From positions 1 to 64,000 of the forward strand of contig CAJTFX010000003.1 in NCBI GenBank assembly GCA_910575555.1: DNA of 64,000 bases, read 5' to 3'. This stretch comes from Lachnospiraceae bacterium (GTDB taxonomy: Bacteria > Bacillota > Clostridia > Lachnospirales > Lachnospiraceae). The notes under the pieces are model-generated. The model was given only the letters and a program-made list of their open reading frames with translations, was not told the DNA's origin and ran no database searches. The position numbers and the translations under genes were made by a program. Below are positions 24,801 to 33,381 of the stretch, piece by piece; the first letter of the stretch is position 1, and each line of letters begins with the position of its first letter.

Positions 24801-27614
24801 TACAGAGAAAAGGACAAGAGGACTTTTACCGCCAATTTCTATTCAGGAAGCCCTGTTTTCATGGAGCCAAAGGCAGTCACCGTGTACGAGCCTGCCCAGG
24901 AAGGAAAGGTTATGGCGCCGTCCTTAAAAGATTTTTCTGAGTGGAAGCCATTAGGATGGAGCAGAAGCAATAAGGAGTATGAAACCAGTGTTGGCATAGG
25001 TGAAGAATGTACTTTAACAGAAGACGTTACAGAATTCTGCGGAATCTATGAGAAAGATATTACGCTCACTTATAAGGGGAACGGCGGAAAGCCGGAGCTT
25101 GAGGCAGAGACAAATCAAAGTTATGCCAATGTGCACAAAGAAGATTTGGATGATGGCGGGGTTTCTTATAAAATTCCGGAATTTACCATTACCGGAGAGA
25201 TGCAGCGGGAGAAATATATCCTGACCGGATGGAGCAGAGATCAGGACAGCATAGAAGCGGAATATAAAGTAGGAAGCAAACAGGAATTTGACAAAGATAC
25301 CATACTTTATGCGGTGTGGAAGGAGATACCCCCTGGGGAAGCAGAATGGAAGATGGAGTATTACTGCCAGAACCTGAAGGGGGACGGGTATGACAAAATA
25401 GAAGCGGACACAGAGACTTTCACAGGAAAAATCGGAACAGAAGCAGAAATCCGGGAGAAAACGTACCAGGGCTTCAGTGTAAATTCGTCGCATCCGGAGG
25501 GAAAGCGTAAGGGAGTCATAGCGGAGGATGGAAGCCTTGTGTTAAAGCTTTATTATGACCGCAATATCTATAAAGTAGACTTTGATCTGAACGAAGGCGA
25601 CGGGATTGCTCCGTCTCCTCAAACGGTTCGTTATGGAGACAAGGCAAAAGAACCGGAGACTCCTAAGAGAACCGGATATCGTTTTAAAGGCTGGTATAAA
25701 GACAAAAAGGGAACGGAGGGCAGTCAGTGGAATTTCAGCAGGTTGGTGGAGGAAAACACAAAGACACTGCATAATACACTTTATGCGGTCTGGGAAAAAA
25801 TTACTCCCGGCCCAGATCCGGATCAACCAGATCCGGGTAACCCGGACAATCCAGATCCAGATCACCCGGACAACCCGGGCCCAAATCCGGATCAACCGGG
25901 AACAGATCCAGATAACCCAGATCCAGATCACCCGGACAACCCAGGCCCAAATCCGGATCAACCGGGAACAGATCCAGACAACCCAGATCCGGATAACCCG
26001 GATAACCCGGGTCCAAATCCAGATCAACCAGGAACAGATTCGGACAACCCGGGCCAGGAAACTCCTGCTGAAGCCTCCTACCAGACAGAACACTACTGTC
26101 AGAATCTGACCGGAGACGAATACACCCGAGTAGACGCCGACACAGAAATCCTGACCGGAGAAATCGGAGCAGAAGCGGAGGCCCGTGGGAAAGCCTACCC
26201 CGGCTTCACTTTGAATCTGTCTCATCCTTTGGGAAAGACAAGTGGAACCATAGAAAAAGACGGAAGCCTTGTGCTGAAGCTTTATTATGACCGGAATATC
26301 TACGAAGTGGATTTTAACCTGAACGGAGGCCGGGGAACTCAGCCAAAGACTCAGAAAATCCGTTACGGAGGCCGGTTGGAGCAGGTGTCTGAGCCCACAA
26401 GAACCGGCTATCATTTCAAGGGCTGGCAGATAGGAGAGGAACCAGACGGGGATGTATGGGATTTTGACAGCCCGGTGGAGTATAACACAGGGACATTACA
26501 TACCACATTGTACGCCAAATGGGCGGACGAACTGGCTCCGATTCTGGGAGAAGCCGCATTCACAGAGGGAAGCCGGAATTTCCTGGACTGGCTGTTGCAG
26601 AAGGAAAGCATGGTGATTACTGTTCCGGTAACGGAGGAAGGCAGCGGTCTTGCAAAAGCGGAATATCTGCTGTTGGCAGAGGACGGCTCTGAGAAAGAAG
26701 GGGAGGCCCGGTTGGATGAAGCCCGTTCTATTTCCCCCGTTGCTGCGGCATACGGAAGCGGCGCCACAGTGCTTAGAAGGGTGCAGGCGGAAGCGGAGCA
26801 GGGAAAATACAAAGCAAGAATTGCCATTGAAGAAGAATTTAAGGGAAAGGTGTATCTGACCTGCACCGACCATGCCGGAAACAGATCGGCCCGGAAAATC
26901 CTGACTGCCAAAGGGGGCGGGGTTATTGTTGAGGAAAATGCGCCGGAAATCTATTTTTCTGATACCGAAGAATCTGCCGGAGGAAAGCCCCTGAAAGTGA
27001 AAGTAAAGGTCGTAGATGATATGGAAGGACATGTGTCCGGCGGAATTTCCGGCATTCGCTATCAGGTGGACGGCGGGAAGAAAAAATCCCTTCCGGATGA
27101 GGATTTTACACAGGAATTTGTGGCAGAATATGAGTTCGCGTTGAAGCTCCAAGGGGAAGGCGCCCATACCCTTCGGGTGGAAGCTGAGGATCATGGAGGA
27201 AATAAAAGCGCAGCGGAAGTAACGCTGCGAATTCAGGAGAAAAAAGACGAGCCGGTGCAAACCCCGGTTCCGAAAGAACCTGGAACTCCTCTGGATTCCG
27301 GAAAACCTGGAAAGAGCGGAACTCCCCTGGGAGCCGAGCCGAAAACAGGAGAAGGAAGTCAGGTCAAGGTCTTTGCCACCCTGGCCATGATTGCAGGCTT
27401 TGGTTATCTTTTGCTGTATTTTGAAGGGGAAAACGGAATTACAGAGCAGGAAAAAGAGGAAATTATTTACCGGGTGGTGGCCTGGGCGAAAAAGGGCAAA
27501 AGCCTCCGCAGGCTCGTGGGCCTGGCAGTCATTTTCCTGTTTCTGATGTACTACCACAGCATTGGAAAGAGTGTGGATGTGGAGTGGAAGGAAATGTATG
27601 TAAAGGGAAATTAA
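21807..27614 (+). CDS. Large repeat-rich surface protein (beta-helix plus InlB B-type repeats)
   Basis: The 1,935-residue exported protein has, in order, a signal peptide (to about 50), an acidic Pro/Glu linker, a right-handed beta-helix (about 290-655, with repeated SGGAI/GGAV turns and CxxENC strands) and several Listeria-Bacteroides (Flg_new/InlB B) repeats (about 750-1330, e.g. VDFDLNEGDGIAPSPQTVRYG). A PDNP-rich stalk (about 1345-1412), two more such repeats (to about 1572) and Ig-like or bacterial-fold domains follow. The end has a sortase-like PKTGEG (about 1843), a membrane segment, a charged loop and a second membrane segment (about 1902-1918). It is a probable adhesin. AT content is higher in the helix part. 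Having two C-terminal membrane segments is unusual. Confidence 0.9.
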   Translation: MKKTRENLLEKLLQQKRHPIRPKLVSALLSICLLLASLPAELYGFQVQAEGQEYKILSFSELPEEVRSQNVEPGTPLEELNLPKTLEAVCVPLQYEEPELAENQGQTLSDTKWKHGEGGDNLPPVTEKNQEKGKEISPSDAEPEPEGDLEPPASDTEGDLEEQPQPGETPQEQTETDSAAEETVVIEHITWSSVFAYDNEKEGTYVFVPVLPKGYVLGEGVSLPEIQVLVEYREDSGEAGKGQTAGGKKDKKKAEEESDRTYGGIEREMTTTDSDSEVIRVDTVWDTPKTLFGGELVIEEGVILTLNTVLTIDGEVTVRGGGIIKIKGVRSGINVMESGALTIQGMTLHGNKDILAYRALIRVMGGKLIVERSRIQDYKSRTWYETVSKEEEEGGAIYFAGGATVNLKTCIIEGCTTGRGGAVHGKEGTLTMEEGCVIRNCIAVAGGALYFDKNVSADLRDSRLEECYANDPRYSGGSGGAVWMDQSTISIKACTIENSKKIDGYNPGAAIRCSTRSTLTMDGSTIKNFSGGRASGGAIEAGASTINIKGSKIEECSAFQGGAISTRMASFVNIKDSKIGDCSADRSGGAVWCDGGGELTMEGCVIQNCSAGTTGGAVNSESAYVEGAVSLKDCKIENCSADKGGGIYTSKDHITVYDGVKFCEYKSDSGKDCVYFENSDTVQPCIKIGANLSYPASVYLAAREKYVIAEGIDGYGLTIEDLKKLLVVDVNGGQWYKKLDEEQNQIYLTANDPGYSFRVFYYDVDGKVTDNTEYNPGESVTIKSVEGLPAPIPNQDRFLGWSKKPGAAQVDYTEGESVEITEDIHLYPVYEKRKFSADFYSGGPDSSAPVHEEREAGEDEDEITINAPALKAFEGWTPKGWGEDPEEYGSGNIIQKGGACTLTEDTKNYYGVYQKEVTLSYDSADQEIHISVPEVKEFCYANVHDAITYQKAKITLAEGPEVFGYTFQGWSEQADGGGTLQKAGTEISIQEDTELYAVYREKDKRTFTANFYSGSPVFMEPKAVTVYEPAQEGKVMAPSLKDFSEWKPLGWSRSNKEYETSVGIGEECTLTEDVTEFCGIYEKDITLTYKGNGGKPELEAETNQSYANVHKEDLDDGGVSYKIPEFTITGEMQREKYILTGWSRDQDSIEAEYKVGSKQEFDKDTILYAVWKEIPPGEAEWKMEYYCQNLKGDGYDKIEADTETFTGKIGTEAEIREKTYQGFSVNSSHPEGKRKGVIAEDGSLVLKLYYDRNIYKVDFDLNEGDGIAPSPQTVRYGDKAKEPETPKRTGYRFKGWYKDKKGTEGSQWNFSRLVEENTKTLHNTLYAVWEKITPGPDPDQPDPGNPDNPDPDHPDNPGPNPDQPGTDPDNPDPDHPDNPGPNPDQPGTDPDNPDPDNPDNPGPNPDQPGTDSDNPGQETPAEASYQTEHYCQNLTGDEYTRVDADTEILTGEIGAEAEARGKAYPGFTLNLSHPLGKTSGTIEKDGSLVLKLYYDRNIYEVDFNLNGGRGTQPKTQKIRYGGRLEQVSEPTRTGYHFKGWQIGEEPDGDVWDFDSPVEYNTGTLHTTLYAKWADELAPILGEAAFTEGSRNFLDWLLQKESMVITVPVTEEGSGLAKAEYLLLAEDGSEKEGEARLDEARSISPVAAAYGSGATVLRRVQAEAEQGKYKARIAIEEEFKGKVYLTCTDHAGNRSARKILTAKGGGVIVEENAPEIYFSDTEESAGGKPLKVKVKVVDDMEGHVSGGISGIRYQVDGGKKKSLPDEDFTQEFVAEYEFALKLQGEGAHTLRVEAEDHGGNKSAAEVTLRIQEKKDEPVQTPVPKEPGTPLDSGKPGKSGTPLGAEPKTGEGSQVKVFATLAMIAGFGYLLLYFEGENGITEQEKEEIIYRVVAWAKKGKSLRRLVGLAVIFLFLMYYHSIGKSVDVEWKEMYVKGN
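25845..26042 (+). repeat. Three tandem 66-bp units encoding a Pro/Asp stalk
   Basis: The 22-residue unit DNPDPDHPDNPGPNPDQPGT plus DP is repeated three times with near-identical DNA. It is likely an extended, wall-spanning stalk and a site of length variation. Confidence 0.9.
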
Positions 27615-27630
27615 TAAGTAATACATAAGA

Positions 27631-27678
27631 ACTGCCGGATTGCCCGGTTTGCGTGTCAAAGGGCAATCCGGCAGTTTT
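27631..27678 (+). terminator. Perfect 15-bp hairpin after the surface protein gene
   Basis: ACTGCCGGATTGCCC (27631-27645) pairs with GGGCAATCCGGCAGT (27661-27675), followed by TTTT. The right half and loop (GTTTGCGTGTCAAAGGGCAA) match the MITE-like element at 63,010-63,045, so it may be a co-opted element remnant. It can serve both convergent genes. Confidence 0.8.
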
Positions 27679-27720
27679 ATCCAGCTCCAAACGTTTTTGC
27701 CGGAAAAATTCACCGTAATC

Positions 27721-29418
27721 CTAATTTCCAATTAGCACGGTTTTCCCACAGAAGGCAAAGCCGTATTTGCGTATGCGTTCTTTTGGAATTCCTTTTGCGG
27801 TAAGGTTGGCGGCATATTGTTTATTTTCAATTTGATTCAGCGCAGCTTTTACCGTATCGGAAAGGGACTTTTCCTCCTCCGCGTCCTGTACCTTGAATTC
27901 CAGAATCATGGCGTCGTCATCAGCCTTACGGGGTTCTAACATCATATCATATCTTCCGAAGCCGCTTTCCCGGTTGGAAGTAATTACATACCGATCCGTC
28001 AGTTCCACCATAAGTCCAAGGACAAAGCCGTGATAAAAGCGTTCAGGTTCGCATCCGGAGGGCTTTTTTCCGGTATCAAAGGAGCTGAACGTTTCAGAGC
28101 TTACCCGGTTCATATAGACATTCATTGCCTTTAAATCATTTAACAGCAGCGCATGGATAAAATCATTGTAGTCTGCCTGATTTTTTGCAAACCATCCTTT
28201 GACCATTTTGCCAAACATCTGTTTTACTTCCAGGTTGGTGACAGCCAGTTCATAATTCGCTTCGCGGAATGGGTCTTTGATTTCATCATATGTTTCATAG
28301 CCGGCAACTTTTAAGTATCCGCTGGCAAGCAGAAGGCTCCAGATGGCCCATTCATTGGTATCCAGCTGGTCATATACAATTTGTTCTTCTGCCGGCGTGG
28401 TCAGAGATTCACCTGACAGGAGTCTTTCAAAGGATTTTTTGATTTCCCGGTTTCCTTCTCTGAGGAGTTTGCTCACCAGGCGGTTGGAGCTGGTATTGGC
28501 CCAGTACAATCCGGGTTTTTTCTGATTCAGATAATTTATAATGGACCAGGGATTATAAATGTCTGTCTGCCTGCCGAAGGTAAAGCCGTCATACCACAGC
28601 TTTACCTCCTGAATTTTGGCGGACAGTCCGAATTCTTCCAGGGATGCGAGTACTTCTGATTCTGTAAAACCGAAGGAATCCGCATATTTTTCAGAGGTGG
28701 TTGTGATAACCTCCAGATTATTTAAATCTGAAAAAATAGATTCCTTGCTGATTCGAGTAACTCCCGTCATAACCGCCCGTTCCAGATAAGGGTTTGTCTT
28801 AAAGGCAGAGTTGAACAGGCTCCTGATAAAGTTCACCAGTTCCTCCCAATATCCATTCACATAAGCCTCCTGCATCGGGGTGTCGTATTCATCCAACAGC
28901 AGAATCACTTTTTTCCCATAGTACCTGGAAAGGAAGTCGCACAGGGAGCGCAGAGACGCTCCTGCGGTACTGTCCGACATATAAGGGGAGACTTCCTGGT
29001 AGAATGCTTTTTCTTTTCCATTCAGCCAATTTCCATCCAGAAGGTAATCGTTTTTATTATATTGTTCTTCTATGACCCGGCAGATGCTTTTGCGTACTTC
29101 GGGAAAAGTGTTTTCTTTGATGCCTGCAAAACTGATGGATATTACCGGATATGTTCCCTGCAGCTGCCGGTATGTTTCTTCTTTCCAGACAGACAGCCCT
29201 TCGAACAGCTCGCCTCTTTTCGCATATCTGACAGAAAAGAACTTTTCCAACATGCTCATATTCAATGTTTTCCCGAATCTTCTGGGCCGGGCAATCAATG
29301 TCACGCTGTCCTCTGCTTCCCACCATTCTTTGATAAAGTGGGTTTTATCCACATAAAAGTTATTTTTCAGCCGTATTGTCTCAAAATCCTGGTGGCCGAT
29401 TCCTGCTGTTCTGGGCAT
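27721..29418 (-). CDS. AAA-ATPase-like / PD-(D/E)XK nuclease-family protein
   Basis: This 565-residue protein opens with IGHQDFETIRLKNNFYVDKT and the P-loop variant ARPRRFGKT (near 45), then has VILLLDEYDTP (near 170). Its C-terminal PD-(D/E)XK-like domain contains GFGRYDMMLEP and AMILEFKV (about 490-515). It is the same broad architecture as the gene at 10975 but clearly diverged from it. The cellular role is not established. It is convergent with the surface protein gene and divergent from fruR. Confidence 0.9.
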   Translation of the reverse strand: MPRTAGIGHQDFETIRLKNNFYVDKTHFIKEWWEAEDSVTLIARPRRFGKTLNMSMLEKFFSVRYAKRGELFEGLSVWKEETYRQLQGTYPVISISFAGIKENTFPEVRKSICRVIEEQYNKNDYLLDGNWLNGKEKAFYQEVSPYMSDSTAGASLRSLCDFLSRYYGKKVILLLDEYDTPMQEAYVNGYWEELVNFIRSLFNSAFKTNPYLERAVMTGVTRISKESIFSDLNNLEVITTTSEKYADSFGFTESEVLASLEEFGLSAKIQEVKLWYDGFTFGRQTDIYNPWSIINYLNQKKPGLYWANTSSNRLVSKLLREGNREIKKSFERLLSGESLTTPAEEQIVYDQLDTNEWAIWSLLLASGYLKVAGYETYDEIKDPFREANYELAVTNLEVKQMFGKMVKGWFAKNQADYNDFIHALLLNDLKAMNVYMNRVSSETFSSFDTGKKPSGCEPERFYHGFVLGLMVELTDRYVITSNRESGFGRYDMMLEPRKADDDAMILEFKVQDAEEEKSLSDTVKAALNQIENKQYAANLTAKGIPKERIRKYGFAFCGKTVLIGN

Positions 29419-29535
29419 ATGATAACATCCTTTCTTTCTGCTTTTTCAGAGTATACCATACTCCCTGCCGTTTCACAATCCATTTGCTTTTTTTGCATAT
29501 TGCACAAAAATACTCCTGTACTTTTGTGAATTATT

Positions 29536-29613
29536 TTGATTGAAAATGATTGAAAATGGTGGTATCATACATATACAATCAAAAACAACAAGAAACAATC
29601 AAAATCAATCAAC
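29536..29613 (+). promoter_or_regulatory. fru operon promoter with repeated FruR-like operator half-sites
   Basis: TTGAAA (29540-29545), 17 bases, then TATCAT (29563-29568) form the promoter. TGATTGAAAA occurs twice over the -35 region (about 29538 and 29548). Its complement CAATCAAAA occurs at 29576 and 29596, with a shorter CAATCAA at 29606. Such paired inverted half-sites are expected for a DeoR-type regulator encoded just downstream. Confidence 0.7.
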
Positions 29614-29625
29614 GAGGAAACCGAA

Positions 29626-30408
29626 ATGCTGTTAGAAAAAAGGCTGGGAGAAATCCTGAAATTAGTGGAGAAAAACGGCAGCGTTACTGTACAGGAGTTA
29701 ACCGAACATCTGAAGGCTTCCGAGTCCACCATCCGCAGGGATTTATACCTGCTGGATGAAGAGGGAAAGCTGAATAAGGTTCACGGAGGAGCCACTGCCA
29801 TCCATATGTCTTATGCCAGTGAGAAGGATGTGGAGGTGGAATACCGCAAGAATCTGAATCGGGAAGAAAAGACAGAAGTTGCCAGGTATGCGGCTTCCCT
29901 GATTAAGCCGGATGATTTGGTTTACTTAGACGCCGGAACCACAACGGAGCGTGTCATTGATTTCATTACAGAGAAGAGAGCCGTTTATGTGACAAATGCC
30001 ATCGGCCATGCCAAGCGTCTGGTGCAGGCCGGGTGCGAAGCCCATATCCTGGGCGGGAAATTCAAGCTGTCTACAGAAGCGGTTGTGGGGATTGAAACCG
30101 CATCCGAACTGGAGAAATTTAACTTTACCATCGGGTTTATCGGAACCAATGGAATCAGCCGCAGGGCAGGATTTTCCACGCCGGACATTGAAGAGGCCAT
30201 GGTGAAGCGCAGGGCAGTCATTCAGTGCCGCAGACCTTATATTTTAGGGGATTCCGGCAAGTTCAACCAGATTTCCCCGGTTACCTTTGCAGGAATTGAG
30301 GATGCAGAGCTGATTACCACAGAAATCAAGCACGACAGCTTCCGGGATTTGAAAAACATTATTGAAATAACAAAAAAACAGGAGAAGCAGGAAAGGAGCA
30401 CACCATGA
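29626..30408 (+). CDS. fruR: DeoR-family fructose operon regulator
   Basis: The 260-residue regulator has an N-terminal winged helix (EKRLGEILKLVEKNGSVTVQELTEHLKASESTIRRDL) and a DeoR sensor domain (LDAGTTTERVIDFI, TNAIGHAKRLVQAG, GTNGI). It should bind the repeated sites at 29538-29613 and repress its own operon until a sugar phosphate, probably fructose 1-phosphate, is present. It overlaps fruK by four bases (ATGA). GAGGAAACC precedes the ATG. Confidence 0.93.
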   Translation: MLLEKRLGEILKLVEKNGSVTVQELTEHLKASESTIRRDLYLLDEEGKLNKVHGGATAIHMSYASEKDVEVEYRKNLNREEKTEVARYAASLIKPDDLVYLDAGTTTERVIDFITEKRAVYVTNAIGHAKRLVQAGCEAHILGGKFKLSTEAVVGIETASELEKFNFTIGFIGTNGISRRAGFSTPDIEEAMVKRRAVIQCRRPYILGDSGKFNQISPVTFAGIEDAELITTEIKHDSFRDLKNIIEITKKQEKQERSTP

Positions 30409-31316
30409 TTTACACAGTAACTTTTAATCCAAGTCTGGACTATATTGTAAGCGTTGACGATTTTACCCTTGGGCGGGTGAACCGTACCACCAAAGAACTG
30501 GTATATCCCGGCGGAAAAGGCGTCAATGTCTCTCTGGTGCTGAAAAATCTGGGCATGGAGAACACCGCTTTGGGATTCACAGCCGGATTTACCGGAACAG
30601 AAATTGAACGGGGGCTGAAGGAATGGGGATGTCTCACTGATTTTATCCGGATTCCCGAAGGAATGTCCAGAATCAACATGAAGCTTCGCTCCAGGGAAGA
30701 GAGTGAGGTGAACGGCCAGGGGCCGAAGATTTCAGAGGAGGCTTTGGAGGAGCTTTATAAGAAGCTGGATGCCATGGAGCCGGAAGATGTTCTTGTGCTT
30801 GCAGGAAGTATTCCCAGCAGCATGCCGGATTCCAGTTATGAGCAGATTTTAGCAAGGGTACAGCACAAGAATATCCGGTCTGTGGTGGACGCCACAGGAG
30901 ATTTACTGGTAAATGTGCTGAAATACCATCCATTTTTGATAAAACCCAACAACCACGAGCTGGAGGAGATTTTCCATGTGCCCATGGACAGTCAGGAAAC
31001 TATTGTGGAGCATGCAAAGAAAATGCAGGAGATGGGAGCCCGGAATGTGCTGATTTCCATGGCGGGAGACGGCGCGATCCTTGTGGCGGCAGACGGAAGC
31101 GTATGGCAGAGCCCTGCGCCGAAGGGAAAAGTGGTGAATTCAGTGGGAGCCGGGGATTCCATGGTGGCAGGATTTATCACCGGATATTTAAAGAGCAATC
31201 GCTACGAAGAAGCCTTTCATATGGGAATCTGTACCGGAAGCGCCAGCGCATTTTCCGAACGGCTGGCAACCCAGGCAGAGGTTGACGGAATTTTAGAGCA
31301 GATGGGCTGGAAATAG
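30405..31316 (+). CDS. fruK: 1-phosphofructokinase
   Basis: The 303-residue PfkB-family kinase has the N-terminal TFNPSLDYIVSVDDF signature, GGKGVNVSLVLKNLG (substrate region) and the C-terminal ATP/catalytic motif NSVGAGDSMVAGFI with the catalytic Asp. It converts fructose 1-phosphate to fructose 1,6-bisphosphate in the cytoplasm. It is translationally coupled to fruR. A fructose EIIABC (fruA), normally next in this operon, is absent; HPr follows instead. Confidence 0.95.
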   Translation: MIYTVTFNPSLDYIVSVDDFTLGRVNRTTKELVYPGGKGVNVSLVLKNLGMENTALGFTAGFTGTEIERGLKEWGCLTDFIRIPEGMSRINMKLRSREESEVNGQGPKISEEALEELYKKLDAMEPEDVLVLAGSIPSSMPDSSYEQILARVQHKNIRSVVDATGDLLVNVLKYHPFLIKPNNHELEEIFHVPMDSQETIVEHAKKMQEMGARNVLISMAGDGAILVAADGSVWQSPAPKGKVVNSVGAGDSMVAGFITGYLKSNRYEEAFHMGICTGSASAFSERLATQAEVDGILEQMGWK

Positions 31317-31405
31317 TTTTTTTCCCGCAGAGGCAGAAACAGTCTGGAAAAATGAAAACAAATATATTATAATACAGTTACAATAACAAAAAAGGAGAGA
31401 AGATT

Positions 31406-31663
31406 ATGAAAACATTTGACTACACAATTACAGATCCAGAAGGAATCCATGCAAGGCCGGCAGGGCTTTTTGTGAAGGAAGCAGGCAAATTTGCAAGTAA
31501 GATTACCATTGCAAAAGACGGCAAGGAAGTAGATGCAAAGAGAATTTTCGGAATCATGAGCCTTGGAGTGAAAAAAGACAATACAGTAACCCTGAACATA
31601 GAAGGCGATGACGAGGAAGAAGCATTCACTGCATTAGAAGCATTTTTCAAAGAAAATCTGTAA
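31406..31663 (+). CDS. ptsH: HPr phosphocarrier with Arg at position 46
   Basis: The 85-residue HPr has the active His15 in GIHARPAG and the usual MSLGV segment. It passes phosphate from Enzyme I to EIIA domains. Position 46, the serine phosphorylated by HPr kinase in most Firmicutes, is Arg here (DAKRIFGIMSLG). This copy should therefore not take part in Ser-P/CcpA catabolite repression and may be dedicated to transport. A separate ptsH elsewhere in the genome is expected. AAAGGAG precedes the ATG, and a TATAAT box lies about 40 bases upstream. Confidence 0.93.
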   Translation: MKTFDYTITDPEGIHARPAGLFVKEAGKFASKITIAKDGKEVDAKRIFGIMSLGVKKDNTVTLNIEGDDEEEAFTALEAFFKENL

Positions 31664-31749
31664 GATGCAATAAATACAGGTAATTGTAAGGCCGGAGGCA
31701 TCCGGTTTTGCAGTTGCCTGAATTTTTAAACAGCGAAAGGAGAAGCCAA

Positions 31750-33378
31750 ATGTTAAAATTCAGTGGGAGCAGCGTATTTGGCGGTGTGGCGATTGGAAAA
31801 CTTTTTATTTTTCAGAAAAATGAAAATAAAGTAGAACGCCGGCACATTGAGGATGTAGAGAAAGAGACAGAGCGGTTTGAAAAGGCAAAAGAGAAGGCGT
31901 TGGAGCAGCTTCAGGGGTTGTATGAGAAAGCCCTCAAGGACGTGGGTGAAGCCAATGCCATGATTTTTGAAGTGCATCAGATGATGTTGGAAGATTTGGA
32001 TTATCAGGATTCAATCCATTATATGATAAAAGAGCAGCAGATTAACGCAGAGTTTGCAGTGGCCCAGACCAGCGACAATTTCGCGGAAATGTTTGCCGCC
32101 ATGGACGATGCTTACATGCAGGGACGCGCCGCAGACGTCCGTGATATTTCGGAACGATTAATCAGCATTTTGACAGATTCCCAGAGCAGTTTGGATGTGT
32201 TTCAGGAGCCGGTTGTCATTGTGGCAGAGGATCTTGCTCCCAGCGAGACCGTTCAGTTTGAGAAGGATAAACTGCTTGCGATTGTAACCAGACAGGGTTC
32301 TGCCAACTCCCATACGGCAATTCTGGCCAGAACCATGGATATTCCGGCAGTGATTCAGGCAGACATCGGCCTGGACCCGGAATACAATGGGAAAACTGTG
32401 ATTGTAGACGGATTTACCGGGGATATCTATCTGGACCCGGACGAAGAGACCTCCAAGGTGATGGAGGCCAAGCTGGCGGACTGCCTGGCAGAAAAAGAAT
32501 TGCTGCAGCAGTTAAAGGGCAAAGAGGATGTGACATTGGACGGAAAACATCTGAAGCTCTATGCCAACATTGGAAATCCCGGAGACGTGGCGAATGTGCT
32601 CCGCAATGACGCAAGGGGAATCGGCCTGTTTCGAAGTGAATTCCTGTATCTGGAAAGCGAGGATTTCCCCACAGAAGAAGAACAGTTTAAGGCTTACAAA
32701 GCGGTTGCGGAAAATATGGCCGGAAAGAAAGTCATTATCCGTACATTGGATATCGGCGCAGACAAAACGGTGGACTATTTTAAACTGGATGAAGAAGAGA
32801 ATCCTGCCATGGGATACCGGGCGATCCGCATCTGCTTAACGCAGCAGGAAATTTTCAAAACCCAGCTCCGCGCATTGTACCGGGCGTCCAATTACGGACA
32901 GATTGCCATTATGTTCCCCATGATTATTTCCGTGGAGGAAGTAAGGAAGATTAAGAAAATTGTGGAGGAAGTGAAGGCAGAACTGACGGAGCTTGCAGTT
33001 CCCTTTAAAGATGTGGAGCTGGGAGTTATGATTGAGACGCCGGCAGCTGTGATGGTCAGCGATGAACTGGCAAAGGAAGTGGACTTTTTCAGTATCGGAA
33101 CCAATGATTTGACTCAGTACACCCTTGCCATTGACAGGCAGAACGCCAAACTGGGTGATTTCTACAATGCTCACCATCCGGCAATCCTTAAGATGATTGA
33201 AATGGTTGTGAAGAATGCCCATGGGGCAGGCATCTGGGCAGGTATCTGCGGAGAACTGGGGGCAGATTTGAGCCTGACAGAGACTTTCCTGAAAATGGGA
33301 GTGGACGAATTATCCGTTTCTCCGGCCATGGTGCTCAGAGTGAGAAAAATTATACGGGAGACAGACACCAGTAAATAA
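31750..33378 (+). CDS. ptsI: PTS Enzyme I
   Basis: The 542-residue phosphoenolpyruvate-protein phosphotransferase has the phosphohistidine motif GSANSHTAILAR (His188), the PEP-binding GIGLFRSEFLYL block and the C-terminal SIGTNDLTQYTLAIDR and CGELGAD signatures. It starts the phosphate relay from PEP to HPr. The ATG at 31750 was chosen for the AAAGGAG seven bases upstream; an in-frame ATG at 31708 lacks one. It lies 86 bases after ptsH in the same direction. Confidence 0.95.
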   Translation: MLKFSGSSVFGGVAIGKLFIFQKNENKVERRHIEDVEKETERFEKAKEKALEQLQGLYEKALKDVGEANAMIFEVHQMMLEDLDYQDSIHYMIKEQQINAEFAVAQTSDNFAEMFAAMDDAYMQGRAADVRDISERLISILTDSQSSLDVFQEPVVIVAEDLAPSETVQFEKDKLLAIVTRQGSANSHTAILARTMDIPAVIQADIGLDPEYNGKTVIVDGFTGDIYLDPDEETSKVMEAKLADCLAEKELLQQLKGKEDVTLDGKHLKLYANIGNPGDVANVLRNDARGIGLFRSEFLYLESEDFPTEEEQFKAYKAVAENMAGKKVIIRTLDIGADKTVDYFKLDEEENPAMGYRAIRICLTQQEIFKTQLRALYRASNYGQIAIMFPMIISVEEVRKIKKIVEEVKAELTELAVPFKDVELGVMIETPAAVMVSDELAKEVDFFSIGTNDLTQYTLAIDRQNAKLGDFYNAHHPAILKMIEMVVKNAHGAGIWAGICGELGADLSLTETFLKMGVDELSVSPAMVLRVRKIIRETDTSK

Positions 33379-33381
33379 AAC

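Noticed and set aside
26496-27731. Minus-strand open frame of 411 codons opposite the surface protein gene
   Set aside because: It is a shadow of the strongly supported plus-strand gene, with low-complexity Phe/His-rich translation.
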